From the NCBI RefSeq assembly GCF_003119195.2, contig NZ_CP022260.1:861148-925147 (forward strand): DNA of 64,000 nucleotides, in the 5' to 3' direction. The notes below the pieces were generated by a model that did not search any database, was not told where the DNA came from, and saw only the letters and a program-made list of their open reading frames with translations. Positions 63,535 through 64,000 of the stretch are shown piece by piece. The DNA is from Azospirillum baldaniorum. GTDB lineage: Bacteria; Pseudomonadota; Alphaproteobacteria; Azospirillales; Azospirillaceae. The position numbers were made by a program, and so were the translations under genes. Position 1 is the stretch's first letter. Every line of letters starts with the position of its first letter.

Positions 63535-64000
63535 TCATATCCTCGTCATAAGTGGCGCTGGGCCGGCACACCACATCGCGACACCACGCCGACCGAGGGC
63601 AGTGGGTGCGCGCCCCTCACGGCCCGCCAATTGGCCATCGCCTGCGCCCGAGAGGTGCAGGATGCGGCGGGAGATCAGATGGTGCTGGAGGTTGAAGATG
63701 CCGGAAGCGGCAGCGTGCATGGAGATGAACCGCTGCATCCTAAGCTTGCGTCAACGGACTGGCTGGTGCGAGACCTCGGCCCGGTTGTTCTGTCGCCGGC
63801 TTTGCTCAAGGCGCGCCGTCAGACCGATCTCACGGAAAGCGACTCCGTAGGACCAAGCTTGTCGGTGGTGACCTGTGTGGGTGCGAAGCCCTGCTTCTTG
63901 AACATCTTGCGCATGAGCTTGCGTGCCGCAGCCTTGTCCCGTCGGCGCTGGATGAGCAGTTCCAGGGCCTCTGCCGAAGGCGCCGCGGGTTGTCGGCGAT
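63535..64000 (-). pseudogene. IS6-family transposase remnant (cut by the window end)
   Basis: On the minus strand: EALELLIQRRRDKAAARKLMRKMFKKQGF...PTQVTTDKLG, then in another frame YGVAFREIGLTARLEQSRRQNNRAEVSHQPVR, then MQRFISMHAAASGIFNLQHHLISRR and RAQAMANWRAV in a third. These are the DDE-domain end and C-terminal segments of IS6-type transposases. At least two frameshifts and one stop interrupt it. It lies head-to-tail upstream of tpsB. Confidence 0.75.

Overview
The window is high-GC DNA (about two thirds G+C by eye) from an alphaproteobacterium, most likely Azospirillum or a close Rhodospirillales relative. The clues are a napEFDABC cluster, a RegB/RegA redox pair beside a cyoABCD quinol oxidase, a FixK-like regulator, two HU genes, TRAP and OFA organic-acid transporters, and a very large two-partner-secreted adhesin. 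The species call is inference from gene content and codon style. No rRNA, tRNA or CRISPR array was seen.

Layout. 1-9.35 kb is a catabolic block: a truncated BKACE-type beta-keto-acid cleavage enzyme, a DMT exporter, a LacI-type regulator, and then, divergently, a TRAP binding protein, a fused TRAP permease, a VOC-fold protein, a RuBisCO-like protein and a DUF1537 acid-sugar kinase. The last five look like one operon for uptake and breakdown of an acid sugar or keto acid. 9.5-16.5 kb holds regulators and stress genes: a FixK-like Crp/Fnr protein, a CheY-like receiver, HU copy 1, an ECF sigma factor with its anti-sigma factor, a Bax-inhibitor-1 protein, and an OFA transporter with an unusual long leader region. 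16.5-29.5 kb is a respiratory block: napEFDABC, HU copy 2 (same protein as copy 1), RegA/RegB, SURF1 and cyoDCBA. The promoter region beyond cyoA carries an FNR-type box and a perfect palindrome.

29.5-43.9 kb is mixed: an MHS-type MFS transporter, a ParDE toxin-antitoxin pair, NAD(P)HX dehydratase, a histidine phosphatase, a PAS-GGDEF cyclase, a BCCT transporter, an MprF-like flippase domain, TrkH, several hypothetical genes and a SapC-family gene. 43.9-63.4 kb is a two-partner secretion locus on the minus strand (tpsB, tpsA, then sapC). The adhesin would be about 5,900 codons and has about 14 tandem repeats of 93 residues. From 57.3 kb to the right end the locus and a neighbouring IS6-family transposase remnant contain many single-base frameshifts, several in homopolymers, so the sequence there may be unreliable.

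How the parts fit. The nap operon and the bo3-type oxidase offer alternative quinol outlets, and RegBA and the FixK-like protein are plausible redox and oxygen regulators of them. The RuBisCO-like protein/kinase/TRAP/VOC cluster is the best candidate for an undescribed pathway.
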